Assembly (NCBI GenBank): GCA_965261165.1
Contig: OZ253445.1
Location: 124,001-188,000, forward strand
Direction: 5' to 3'
Length of the DNA stretch: 64,000 nucleotides
From: SMWN01 sp965261165
GTDB lineage: Bacteria; Pseudomonadota; Gammaproteobacteria; Eutrophobiales; Eutrophobiaceae
This document shows, piece after piece, positions 51,097 through 60,001 of the stretch (positions are counted from its first letter, which is position 1; the number at the start of each line of letters is the position of its first letter). A program made the translations under genes and the position numbers. Under the pieces are notes generated by a model. That model made no database searches. It was not told the DNA's origin and saw only the letters and a list, made by a program, of their open reading frames with translations.

Positions 51097-52638
51097 ATGC
51101 AGATTGGAATACCCATAGAAATTTATGCAGATGAAAAGCGAGTAGCAACCACGCCTGAGGTTGCAGGATGGTTACGGAAATTAGGCTTTACCGTCGCCAT
51201 CGAGGCAAGCGTAGGCGAAAAAGCAAATTTCTCTGATCAATCGTACAGTGATGCTGGCGTTGAAGTGATTAGCGAGGCTAGACAGTTGTGGGCTAGCTCC
51301 GACATTATTCTCAAAGTGAGGGCTCCAGAATCTTCCGAAATTGGTTACTTGAGCACGGACAAAACATTGATTAGTTTTATTTGGCCAGCACAAAACGAAG
51401 CGCTTTTAAAACAAATGGCTGATACAGGCGCCACTGTTTTAGCCATGGATAGTGTGCCTCGCATATCCCGTGCACAGAAAATGGATGCATTAAGTTCGAT
51501 GGCCAATGTCGCAGGTTACCGTGCCATTACTGAAGCGTCTCAACATTTCGGTCGCTTCTTTACTGGGCAAATCACTGCAGCCGGAAAAATGCCACCTGCT
51601 AAGGTTATGGTAATTGGTGCTGGTGTTGCAGGTCTTGCTGCTATTAGTGCTGCCAAGAGTATGGGCGCAATTGTTAGAGCATTTGATACCCGTCCAGAAG
51701 TTAAAGAACAGATCGAAAGTATGGACGCTGAATTTCTTGAAATGGACTTTGAAGAAGATGGCACCGGTGCTGGTGGTTATGCCAAGCAAATGACAGAAGC
51801 CTTTATTGCAGCGGAAATGGAATTGTTTGCCAAACAGGCAAAGGAAGTCGATATTATTGTGACCACCGCCCTGATACCAGGTCAACCAGCGCCAAAACTG
51901 ATCACTGAAGAAATGATCAAATCCATGAAAGATGGCAGCGTTGTTGTGGATCTCGCTGCGGAACAAGGTGGTAACTGTGAAGGCACCGAATCAGGCAAGG
52001 CTGTTGTAAAGCATGGTGTAACCATGATTGGCTATACAGATTTACCCAGCCGTTTGGCGACACAGTCGAGTCAGCTTTATAGCACAAACCTCCGGCATAT
52101 ATTGACCGATATGTGTCCTGAAAAGAATGGCGAAATCACCATTGATATGGATGATGAAGCCATACGTGGTGCGACGGTGATCAATAAGGGTGAGATTACT
52201 TGGCCACCACCAATACCCACTATATCTGCTGCACTGGCTGCAAAACCTGCGATTGTTCCAATAGAAGCTGCGGAACCGAAAAAGTCCATTATCCCTGCCC
52301 CAGTTAGACAAGCACTGCCAATGATAATTGGTGCCCTGATACTTTATGGCCTGGGTGCCGTTGCCCCAAGTTCCTTTATGACCCACTTCACAGTGTTTGT
52401 GTTGGCTTGCTTCATTGGTTACATGGTTATTTGGAATGTATCTGCATCGCTACACACGCCTTTGATGAGTGTCACTAACGCAATTAGCAGCATCATTGTT
52501 ATTGGCGCCTTGATTCAAATATCAGCGACCAATCAAATTGTATTCATACTTGCGGCGATAGGCGCGTTGATTACCAGTATCAATATTACTGGCGGCTTTG
52601 CTGTTACTCGCCGTATGTTAAAAATGTTTCAGAAATAG
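51097..52638 (+). CDS. pntA: NAD(P) transhydrogenase subunit alpha
   Basis: 513 residues. The NAD(H)-binding domain I (residues 1-370) has MQIGIPIEIYADEKRVATTP, PPAKVMVIGAGVAGLAAISA and MKDGSVVVDLAAEQGGNCEG. The C-terminal four membrane segments (about 400-510) belong to domain II. It transfers hydride from NADH to NADP coupled to inward proton flow together with PntB. All in one subunit, as in E. coli. An AGAGGAT ribosome-binding site lies before the ATG. Confidence 0.95.
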   Translation: MQIGIPIEIYADEKRVATTPEVAGWLRKLGFTVAIEASVGEKANFSDQSYSDAGVEVISEARQLWASSDIILKVRAPESSEIGYLSTDKTLISFIWPAQNEALLKQMADTGATVLAMDSVPRISRAQKMDALSSMANVAGYRAITEASQHFGRFFTGQITAAGKMPPAKVMVIGAGVAGLAAISAAKSMGAIVRAFDTRPEVKEQIESMDAEFLEMDFEEDGTGAGGYAKQMTEAFIAAEMELFAKQAKEVDIIVTTALIPGQPAPKLITEEMIKSMKDGSVVVDLAAEQGGNCEGTESGKAVVKHGVTMIGYTDLPSRLATQSSQLYSTNLRHILTDMCPEKNGEITIDMDDEAIRGATVINKGEITWPPPIPTISAALAAKPAIVPIEAAEPKKSIIPAPVRQALPMIIGALILYGLGAVAPSSFMTHFTVFVLACFIGYMVIWNVSASLHTPLMSVTNAISSIIVIGALIQISATNQIVFILAAIGALITSINITGGFAVTRRMLKMFQK

Positions 52639-52643
52639 GAGGC

Positions 52644-54053
52644 GTGATAATGCCTGAAGGAATTATTACAGTCTCATATATTGCCGCGATCATCCTGTTT
52701 ATCTTGGCGCTAAGTGGATTAAGTCATCAGGAAACCGCCCGTAGAGGCAATACCTACGGCATGATTGGTATGGCGATCGCTATCATTGCAACGATTTCTG
52801 CTCCTAGTGTCACCAGTTATATGGAAATAGGCATCGCCATACTCATCGGCGGCATTATTGGCTACATATTGGCAATGAAAGTTGAAATGACCCAGATGCC
52901 GGAACTTGTTGCGATATTGCATAGTTTGGTTGGCATGGCTGCGGTTTTAATTGGTTATGCTACTTTTATAGATCCAAACGCTCATTTCCCTACTCCCATA
53001 GAAAAAACTATTCATGGAATTGAAATTTATGTTGGCGTTTTAATCGGTGCTATCACTTTTTCAGGCTCTGTCATTGCCTTTGGCAAACTGAGCGGCAAGA
53101 TTGATGGTTCACCATTGATGCTTCCTGCTCGCCATTGGTTAAACCTGGGTTTACTTATTCTTACCATCTATTTAGGTTATCAGTTTGTTCATCAAGCAGA
53201 AATCGGCGGCAATTCTATTTTGCCATTAATAATCATGACAGGCATTGCACTTATTTTCGGCATCCACATGGTGATGGCCATTGGTGGTGCAGATATGCCC
53301 GTAGTAGTTTCTATGCTCAATAGCTATTCCGGTTGGGCAGCTGCTGCGACAGGATTTATGTTGAGTAACGATTTACTCATCGTTACTGGTGCGCTGGTTG
53401 GCAGTAGTGGTGCCATCTTGAGTTACATTATGTGTCGCGCTATGAATAGAAACTTTATCTCTGTCATTGCTGGTGGTTTTGGCGCGGGTTCTGGCACATC
53501 CAGTACCGTAGTCGAAGGTAAGCAGGGTAAAGTGAACGCAATAGAGACTGAAGAAGTTGTTAGTCTGCTTGAGGAAGCAAAAGAAGTGATGATTATCCCA
53601 GGTTATGGTATGGCAGTTGCACAAGCCCAACATATTGTGAATGAAATCACCAAAACCTTAAAAGGCAAAAAAATAAATGTGCGTTTTGGCATCCATCCTG
53701 TCGCCGGACGTATGCCTGGACATATGAATGTTTTATTGGCAGAAGCAAAATTACCTTACGACATCGTTTTTGAGATGGATGAAATTAATGAAGACTTCCC
53801 AGATATAGATGTCACCGTGGTTATCGGTGCAAATGATATTGTTAATCCATCAGCACTGACTGATCCTAATAGTCCAATTGCAGGCATGCCAGTACTTGAG
53901 TGCTGGAAAGGTGGCGCTACAATTGTACTTAAGCGTGGAATGGCGACAGGTTATGCGGGTGTAGAGAATCCTCTCTTCTTCCTGGAGAATACGCGTATGT
54001 ATTTTGGCGATGCAAAAAATAGTCTTGAGGCAGTGTTAAAACAGTTAAGTTAA
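52644..54053 (+). CDS. pntB: NAD(P) transhydrogenase subunit beta
   Basis: 469 residues. About nine N-terminal membrane helices (domain II) are followed by the NADP-binding domain III from about 285 (VMIIPGYGMAVAQAQHIVNE; FGIHPVAGRMPGHMNVLLAE; VVIGANDIVNPSALTDPNSP; GYAGVENPLFF). It forms the proton channel with PntA. The start lies five bases after pntA. Confidence 0.95.
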   Translation: MIMPEGIITVSYIAAIILFILALSGLSHQETARRGNTYGMIGMAIAIIATISAPSVTSYMEIGIAILIGGIIGYILAMKVEMTQMPELVAILHSLVGMAAVLIGYATFIDPNAHFPTPIEKTIHGIEIYVGVLIGAITFSGSVIAFGKLSGKIDGSPLMLPARHWLNLGLLILTIYLGYQFVHQAEIGGNSILPLIIMTGIALIFGIHMVMAIGGADMPVVVSMLNSYSGWAAAATGFMLSNDLLIVTGALVGSSGAILSYIMCRAMNRNFISVIAGGFGAGSGTSSTVVEGKQGKVNAIETEEVVSLLEEAKEVMIIPGYGMAVAQAQHIVNEITKTLKGKKINVRFGIHPVAGRMPGHMNVLLAEAKLPYDIVFEMDEINEDFPDIDVTVVIGANDIVNPSALTDPNSPIAGMPVLECWKGGATIVLKRGMATGYAGVENPLFFLENTRMYFGDAKNSLEAVLKQLS

Positions 54054-54071
54054 ATTTGGAGGTAATTCCCA

Positions 54072-54359
54072 ATGTCAAACGAAGGTTATCATGAGTCCAT
54101 CGATGAATTGACTGATGAAACTAGGGATATGCATAGAGCCATCACTTCCCTCATGGAAGAACTAGAGGCTGTTGACTGGTATAATCAACGTGTAGATGCC
54201 TGTGGGGATGAAGATCTGAAAGCCATCCTTGCACATAACCGTGATGAAGAAAAAGAACATGCGGCGATGGTGCTAGAATGGATCAGAAGAAAAGATCCAA
54301 GTCTGGATAAAGAATTAAAAGATTATCTATTTACAGATAAAGAGATAGTGCACAAGTAA
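54072..54359 (+). CDS. Encapsulated-ferritin (EncFtn) type ferroxidase, no cargo tail
   Basis: 95 residues, two long helices. IVS/TSLMEELEAVDWYNQRVDA and AILAHNRDEEKEHAAMVLEW are nearly the same as in the Rhodospirillum EncFtn, with ferroxidase ligands equivalent to E30, E60 and H63 and the conserved W36. EncFtn proteins form decamers, oxidise Fe(II) and pass it into an encapsulin shell. Here the protein stops at DYLFTDKEIVHK, without the C-terminal encapsulin-targeting extension, and no shell gene is in the window. It follows pntB by 18 bases with a GGAGG site and is probably co-transcribed. Confidence 0.85.
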   Translation: MSNEGYHESIDELTDETRDMHRAITSLMEELEAVDWYNQRVDACGDEDLKAILAHNRDEEKEHAAMVLEWIRRKDPSLDKELKDYLFTDKEIVHK

Positions 54360-54429
54360 GTTCAAGGCCTGTTTTGAAAAAAATATTCTCTGGGATACTT
54401 GTTTACTTCTCGTCTATCTTGACTGATGG

Positions 54430-54578
54430 CAAGGATATATTGTGCGAAATATTATCCTTGGCACAGCTAAAAAGAGAGTTATCCTTTCAATCCTTCTTGA
54501 CATTTCATTATGGTTACATCTGAGGAATGATGAAATGTAAAATCCATTCTGTATAGTTTTTTAAGAAATCTAACTCTC
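54430..54578. other. Nested hairpins in the convergent gap between the EncFtn gene and serS
   Basis: CAAGGATA-TATT at 54430 pairs with AATATTATCCTTG ending 54460 (one bulge). GAGAGTTA at 54474-54481 pairs with TAACTCTC at 54571-54578 and encloses ACATTTCAT (54500-54508) paired with ATGAAATGT (54530-54538). No T-run follows any stem directly. These may be factor-dependent terminators or a small structured RNA. Apart from this the 223-base gap is empty. Confidence 0.4.
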
Positions 54579-54582
54579 CTTG

Positions 54583-55851
54583 CTAAATAATTTCAACTCC
54601 ACCCATATAAGGTATTAATATTTCAGGCACAGTTATTCGCCCTTCGTTATCTTGATAGTTTTCCAATACGGCAATCAGGGTACGGCTTACTGCCAGACCT
54701 GATCCATTAATGGTATGGACAAGCTCTAGTTTTCCGATTTCAGGATTACGCCAACGTGCTTTCATGCGACGAGCCTGAAAGGCTTCAAAATTACTACATG
54801 AAGAAATCTCGCGATATTTTTGTTGTCCAGGCAACCAGACTTCAATGTCATAAGTTTTGGCTGCTGAAAAACCAATATCACCACCGCAAAGCGTGACCAC
54901 TCGGTATGGCAGTCTTAGTAATTGCAGAATTTTTTCTGCATGAGCTGTGAGCTCTTCCAAAGCATCATATGAATCATCAGCTTTGACCACCTGTACCAAT
55001 TCTACTTTTTCAAATTGATGTTGGCGGATCATGCCGCGAGTATCTTTACCGTAGGAACCTGCTTCCCTACGGAAACAAGGCGTGTGACAAACATATTTTT
55101 TAGGCATTGATTCTGCTTCTAGGATCTGATTTCTGGCTAAATTTGTCACAGGTACTTCTGCTGTTGGGATTAAGTAAAAACCGTGTTCTGCGATATGAAA
55201 TAAGTCTTCTTCAAACTTAGGCAGCTGCCCCGTTCCACGTAAACTATCTGCATTCACCAGATACGGTACATTCAGCTCTGTATAGCCGTGCTCTACAGTA
55301 TGCGTATCTAGCATGAATTGAATCAGGGCCCTATGTAGTCGTGCAATACTACCTTGCATGATTGAAAATCGTGGGCCAGCGATACGTGCGCCTGCCTCGA
55401 AATCTAACAAGCCTAATGACTCACCCAAATCAACATGATCTTTAACTTCAAAATCAAATTTTTCAGGTTCCCCCCAACGGCGGATTTCTTCATTATCATC
55501 TTCTGTTTTCCCTTCAGGAACTGATTCATGAGGGATATTGGGTATCCCCATGATGATTTCATTTAAGCTATTTTGAATTACATTGAGCTCAGCTTCGCTA
55601 TTTTTTAATTCATCACCTAGAGAGGCCATCTCATCCAGTAAGGGTTGCGCATCATCGCCTTGTATTTTTACTTTGCCAATTTCTTTTGAACGAGAATTTC
55701 TTTGTTGCTGCAACTCCTGTGTCTTGGCCTGTGTGGCCTTACGTTTTTCTTCTAATGTTTTAATTGCAGAAACATCGAGCGTGTAGTAACGCTTAGTTAA
55801 GGCCTTTGCAACTTGTTTTATATCATTGCGTAATACTTGTGGATCCAACAT
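54583..55851 (-). CDS. serS: Seryl-tRNA synthetase
   Basis: 422 residues. The N-terminal coiled-coil arm (about 25-105) binds tRNA. The class II catalytic core shows TAEVPVTNLARNQIL, CHTPCFRREAGSYGKDTRGM with IRQHQFEKVELVQV, and VHTINGSGLAVSRTLIAVLE (motif 3). It charges tRNA-Ser, a gene for which lies in this window. It is last in the minus-strand rimO-rarA-crcB-serS group. Confidence 0.96.
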   Translation of the reverse strand: MLDPQVLRNDIKQVAKALTKRYYTLDVSAIKTLEEKRKATQAKTQELQQQRNSRSKEIGKVKIQGDDAQPLLDEMASLGDELKNSEAELNVIQNSLNEIIMGIPNIPHESVPEGKTEDDNEEIRRWGEPEKFDFEVKDHVDLGESLGLLDFEAGARIAGPRFSIMQGSIARLHRALIQFMLDTHTVEHGYTELNVPYLVNADSLRGTGQLPKFEEDLFHIAEHGFYLIPTAEVPVTNLARNQILEAESMPKKYVCHTPCFRREAGSYGKDTRGMIRQHQFEKVELVQVVKADDSYDALEELTAHAEKILQLLRLPYRVVTLCGGDIGFSAAKTYDIEVWLPGQQKYREISSCSNFEAFQARRMKARWRNPEIGKLELVHTINGSGLAVSRTLIAVLENYQDNEGRITVPEILIPYMGGVEII

Positions 55852-56006
55852 GAGTAACGATCTTCCTTTTATGCTTTATAAATTCATTTTTGTCGGTACT
55901 ATCAAAAAAATCAATGACCATAGGTAAGTTCAGTGACGTATCAATCAGGGTTGATGGATATACTTCACCTGAGCTTTACTTTCATCATGTGAATATTGCA
56001 GGGGGC

Positions 56007-56429
56007 TCATACATTCCTTCCGACAATCATGCCCAACCAACAACCCGATATGCACAACGTAATGCTCAAAAAAATATTCAATGCGGCTTTCAATTGTTCA
56101 CCTGATTCGAGTAAATTTAATGTTTCAATCGAGAATGTTGAGAAGGTCGTGAAGGCGCCTAACAAACCAATCATCAAAGCTGCACGCCATTCAACACTGA
56201 TATCCATGCGTTCGATCATGAACACATAGCAAAAACCCATTAACAAAGAGCCGATAATATTGACAACCAATGTTCCATAAGGAAATTCTCTGCCTAAAAA
56301 AACATAGATGCCATTGGACATCCAGTAACGCATTAATGCGCCTGCGGCACCACCTGCTGCTATATAAACTAGCTGACTCACGTATTTGATATTCTGCTTG
56401 GGTCGTTTGAGATTAAAATTATTAGCCAT
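56007..56429 (-). CDS. crcB: Fluoride ion channel
   Basis: 140 residues, four membrane segments. GGAAGALMRYWMSNGIYVFL, FPYGTLVVNIIGSLLMGFCY (with the NxxG dimer motif) and GLLGAFTTFSTFSIETLNLL (the TTFSTF track) are diagnostic of CrcB/Fluc. It exports fluoride as an antiparallel dimer. Only 50 bases separate it from rarA, too few for a fluoride riboswitch of its own. Confidence 0.93.
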   Translation of the reverse strand: MANNFNLKRPKQNIKYVSQLVYIAAGGAAGALMRYWMSNGIYVFLGREFPYGTLVVNIIGSLLMGFCYVFMIERMDISVEWRAALMIGLLGAFTTFSTFSIETLNLLESGEQLKAALNIFLSITLCISGCWLGMIVGRNV

Positions 56430-56479
56430 TTTATACGATAAATAGCTTAGTTGCCTTTACCTTGCATATTCGTCTTGGC

Positions 56480-57787
56480 TTATTTATTCCTGGCTTGCTT
56501 ATCAAGATTTCTTAACTTTGCCAATTTCTCGGCAATCTTGATCTCCAAACCACGATCAACAGGATGATAATAGTGTTGTTCCTGCATACCTTCCGGGAAA
56601 TAGCGCTCCCCTGCTGCACAGGCGTCTGGCTCATTATGCGCATAGCGATATCCCTTGCCATAATCAAGTTCTTTCATAAGCTTGGTCGGTGCATTACGCA
56701 AATGCAATGGGACTTCATGAGATGCACTATTTTTAACATCGTTCATGGCAGTATTGTAGGCTTTATATACGGCATTACTCTTGGCGGCGCAGGCTAGATA
56801 GACAATCGCCTGGGCGATGGCTAGTTCACCTTCTGGGGAACCTAAACGTTCTTGGGTTTCCCAGGCATCTAAGGCAAGTCTTAAACCTCGTGGATCGGCA
56901 TTGCCGATATCTTCTGAAGCTATACGTACAACCCTTCGCGCGACATATAGTGGGTCGCAGCCGCCATCAAGCATGCGTGCATACCAATAGAGTGAGGCAT
57001 CTGGTGATGAACCTCTAACTGATTTGTGTAAGGCTGATATTTGATCATAAAAGGCTTCCCCGCCTTTATCAAAACGTCGTATGCCACCGCCACTAACAAC
57101 TTCTTCAATTAAAGCATTATTAATTACATTTTCTTCAGATAGGTCAGAAGCGATTTCAAGAAGGTTTAAGGCTTTGCGTGCATCCCCATCAGCAATTTCT
57201 GCTAATTTATCTAATGCTGATGCTTCAATTGATAGTCCTTGAACGGCAAGACCTCTTTCTTTATCGCGTAAGGCGTTTTGCAAAACAAATTTAATATCTT
57301 CTATATCAAGTGATTTCAGCACATAAACTCTAATCCGTGATAAAAGCGCGTTATTGAGTTCGAATGAAGGATTTTCTGTGGTCGCACCGATGAAAGTGAC
57401 GGTGCCATCTTCGACATAAGGTAGAAATGCATCTTGTTGTGATTTATTAAAGCGATGAACTTCATCAACGAACAATACCGTATCTTTTCCATAGACTTGA
57501 CGATATTGTTTTGCCTGTTCGATAGCAGCACGAATATCCTTCACACCACTGAGGACAGCTGAAAGTGCGATAAATTGCGCATCACAGGAGTTGGCAATGA
57601 TTCTGGTAAGCGTTGTTTTTCCTGTTCCAGGCGGCCCCCAAAACACCATAGAATGCAGATGACCACTCTCAATGGCAACACGCAGAGGTTTTTCTGGAGC
57701 CAAGATATGTTGCTGACCCTCATATTCACTAATTGACTGCGGGCGCATACGATCTGCGAGTGGATGATAATCTAGGCTTATAGTCAT
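56480..57787 (-). CDS. rarA: Replication-associated recombination protein A (AAA+ ATPase)
   Basis: 435 residues. Walker A GPPGTGKTTLTRIIA, Walker B FVDEVHRFNKSQQDAFLPYV, sensor GATTENPSFELNNALLSR, and the C-terminal tetramerisation domain (GSSPDASLYWYARMLDGGCD; YAHNEPDACAAGERYFPEGM) identify RarA/MgsA. It acts at stalled replication forks. It starts four bases after rimO, an unusual neighbour; lolA usually precedes rarA in enterics and is absent here. Confidence 0.94.
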   Translation of the reverse strand: MTISLDYHPLADRMRPQSISEYEGQQHILAPEKPLRVAIESGHLHSMVFWGPPGTGKTTLTRIIANSCDAQFIALSAVLSGVKDIRAAIEQAKQYRQVYGKDTVLFVDEVHRFNKSQQDAFLPYVEDGTVTFIGATTENPSFELNNALLSRIRVYVLKSLDIEDIKFVLQNALRDKERGLAVQGLSIEASALDKLAEIADGDARKALNLLEIASDLSEENVINNALIEEVVSGGGIRRFDKGGEAFYDQISALHKSVRGSSPDASLYWYARMLDGGCDPLYVARRVVRIASEDIGNADPRGLRLALDAWETQERLGSPEGELAIAQAIVYLACAAKSNAVYKAYNTAMNDVKNSASHEVPLHLRNAPTKLMKELDYGKGYRYAHNEPDACAAGERYFPEGMQEQHYYHPVDRGLEIKIAEKLAKLRNLDKQARNK

Positions 57788-57791
57788 TTTT

Positions 57792-59102
57792 TCATATTAC
57801 GATTTTGCCCCAAAGATCATAGTCTCCTGATGCTTCTATGCAGACATTGACCTGATCTCCAGGTTTTAAGTCAGTCGTATTTTCAATGATGACTTGCCCA
57901 TCAATCTCTGGCGCATCGGCATGACTACGTCCAATAGCATTATTTTCATCCACTTTATCAATCAATACTTCAAATGACTTGCCAATTTTATTTTCCAGTT
58001 TTTTTGCGCTAATTTTATTTTGTTTTTCCATAAATCGCTGCCAACGTTCTTCTTTAACTTCCTCTGCAACAGCATTAGGAAGCTCATTGGCTTTTGCACC
58101 ATCGACATCAGAGTATTTAAAGCACCCCACCCTATCTAACTGTGTTTTATCCAGAAATCCAAGTAATTCATTAAAGTCTTCTTCCGACTCACCTGGGAAA
58201 CCAACAATGAAGGTTGATCTGATCGTGATATCAGGACAAATATCCCGCCAAGCATTGATTCTCTGTAGCGTATTTTCTGCAGCAGCAGGGCGTTTCATTA
58301 ATTTAAGAATGCGTGAGCTGCCATGCTGAAAAGGCACATCCAGATATGGCAATAGCTTACCTTCATTCATCAGCGGGATAATTTTATCCACATGAGGATA
58401 AGGATAGACATAATGCAGGCGCACCCAGATGCCCAACTCACCTAGTGCGCGACAAAGATCTATAAAATTGGAATCATAGGGCTGTCCCCGCCAATCACCT
58501 GACTGATGTTTAATATCAGAACCATAAGCGCTGGTGTCTTGAGAGATGACTAATAATTCTTTAACACCTGCCCTTGTCAATGCCTCTGCTTCTCGCATGA
58601 CATCACCAATGATTCTGCTCATCAGTCTGCCACGCATTGACGGGATAATGCAAAAACTACATTTGTGGTTACATCCTTCTGAAATTTTTAAATAGGCATA
58701 GTGTCTGGGGGTTAATTTAATCCCCTGCTCTGGCATCAAATCTGTATAGGGGTCGTGTGCAGCTTTGGGAGCATATTGATGTACCGCAGCAACTACCTGC
58801 TCATATTGTTGAGAACTGGTGACACTGAGAACGCCAGGATGTGCTTTGCGGATTTGGTCTTCATATATACCCAGACAACCGGTAACAATGACCTTGCCAT
58901 TCTCATTTATGGCCTCGCCAATCGCCTCAAGGGATTCATCTTTGGCGCTGTCAATAAATCCACAGGTATTGACGACGACGACGTCAGCACCCTCATATGA
59001 ATTAACGATATCATACCCATCGACGCGTAATTGCGTGAGAATGCGTTCTGAATCAACTAGCGCTTTCGGGCACCCGAGACTGACAAAACCGACTTTTGAC
59101 AC
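57792..59102 (-). CDS. rimO: Ribosomal protein S12 methylthiotransferase
   Basis: 436 residues. The N-terminal UPF0004 domain has VGFVSLGCPKALVDSERILT and VVVNTCGFIDSAKDESLEAI, with cluster cysteines. The radical-SAM motif is EGCNHKCSFCIIPSMRGRL. A C-terminal TRAM domain (VIIENTTDLKPGDQVNVCIE) is present. It adds a methylthio group to Asp89 of S12. Members reading SLGCPKALVDSE rather than the miaB pattern are RimO. Confidence 0.95.
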   Translation of the reverse strand: MSKVGFVSLGCPKALVDSERILTQLRVDGYDIVNSYEGADVVVVNTCGFIDSAKDESLEAIGEAINENGKVIVTGCLGIYEDQIRKAHPGVLSVTSSQQYEQVVAAVHQYAPKAAHDPYTDLMPEQGIKLTPRHYAYLKISEGCNHKCSFCIIPSMRGRLMSRIIGDVMREAEALTRAGVKELLVISQDTSAYGSDIKHQSGDWRGQPYDSNFIDLCRALGELGIWVRLHYVYPYPHVDKIIPLMNEGKLLPYLDVPFQHGSSRILKLMKRPAAAENTLQRINAWRDICPDITIRSTFIVGFPGESEEDFNELLGFLDKTQLDRVGCFKYSDVDGAKANELPNAVAEEVKEERWQRFMEKQNKISAKKLENKIGKSFEVLIDKVDENNAIGRSHADAPEIDGQVIIENTTDLKPGDQVNVCIEASGDYDLWGKIVI

Positions 59103-59262
59103 AAATTTATCCTAATTGGTAATGAATATGGTTATTCAGGCGAGGCATTCTACCGGAGAGCGGATATTGAGGCTAAAATAATTACCATAATTCCTGCCAA
59201 GAAATATTTGCTTAGGAAGGCGATTATCTATAGTCTGCGCACCTTCTACAGCACCAGTCTAC

Positions 59263-59338
59263 GCCGGATTAGCTCAGTTGGTAGAGCACCCGCCTTGTAA
59301 GCGGAAGGTCGAGAGTTCGAGTCCCTCATCCGGCACCA
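59263..59338 (+). tRNA. tRNA-Thr (TGT)
   Basis: Acceptor GCCGGAT pairs with ATCCGGC, then A and an encoded CCA. The D arm has AGCTCAGTTGGTAGAGC, the anticodon loop CTTGTAA gives TGT, and the T arm has AGTTCGAGTCC. It lies at the edge of the restriction-modification island, a typical integration position. Confidence 0.97.
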
Positions 59339-59722
59339 TTGCTCTGTAAGTGATTAAAAAGTCACTTAAGCACAACTGCTAGCACAAAATAATAGTACGA
59401 ATAAACTCCATATAAGCTCCTCACTGGAGTTTGGTCGTAAAGCGTACCCAAAACCAAAGCCTAACCAAGTACACCAACGCCCTGTTAGCGTCCTTTAATT
59501 CAAGCCGCTTATCAGTCAATTTTTTAACTTCATCTGAAAAGACCTGCTGCCTCATCACCTAATGTAGCAGGAATTTCTTTAACAGCTTCCAATACGGCAG
59601 TTTCTAAACCAGTCATGGTTTTTCCATCACAGGCCACAAAGAGCATCCCGCAGCGGTAAGAACCACCAAATTCTCTATCCTTAGCCATCCAGATAGCAAA
59701 GCTTGACTGGATTCCTGCGCAA

Positions 59723-59813
59723 GAGACTGTGCAAAAATCCAATATTCGTCATTCCTGCGCAAGCAGGAATCCAGTAAAACAGCCGAACCCGCAAGGGTTT
59801 CTTGCACAGTCTC
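59723..59813. mobile_element. 91-bp miniature element with 12-bp terminal inverted repeats
   Basis: GAGACTGTGCAA at 59723 and TTGCACAGTCTC at 59802-59813 are perfect inverted ends. Inside lies the hairpin ATTCCTGCGC-AAGCAGGAAT, a REP-like palindrome common in proteobacteria. The left half recurs at 59904-59955. Confidence 0.7.
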
Positions 59814-59903
59814 AATAGCGCAATCGCAACCAACATCGCAATCAGACCTTTGCGCTTGTGCCCTACGGGTATCATGCAAAAAATAATCGAAAGTGGGACT
59901 TTA

Positions 59904-59955
59904 GAGACTGTGCAAAAATCCAATATTCGTCGTTCCTGCGAAAGCAGGAATCCAA
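59904..59955. repeat. Second, partial copy of the GAGACTGTGCAA/REP-like repeat
   Basis: About 50 bases match 59723-59773 with two or three changes (CGTTCCTGCGAAAGCAGG versus CATTCCTGCGCAAGCAGG). Only the left end and hairpin are present. It directly precedes the hsdM stop. Confidence 0.7.
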
Positions 59956-60001
59956 ACCAACCAGCCTCACTAGCATTTGTCTATAGCTCAGCCCAGTCTG
60001 C

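Larger units (their letters stand above)
59339..60001. other. Gene-poor stretch between tRNA-Thr and the hsd operon
   Basis: It contains an 8-base stem (AAACTCCA at 59403, TGGAGTTT at 59425), the mini-element at 59723-59813 and a second half copy at 59904-59955. A minus-strand frame ends around 59530 with MTGLETAVLEAVKEIPATLG, of unknown origin. No integrase is found. Confidence 0.5.

Noticed and set aside
56430..56479. Fluoride riboswitch upstream of crcB
   Set aside because: Only 50 bases between rarA and crcB and no matching conserved core was seen.
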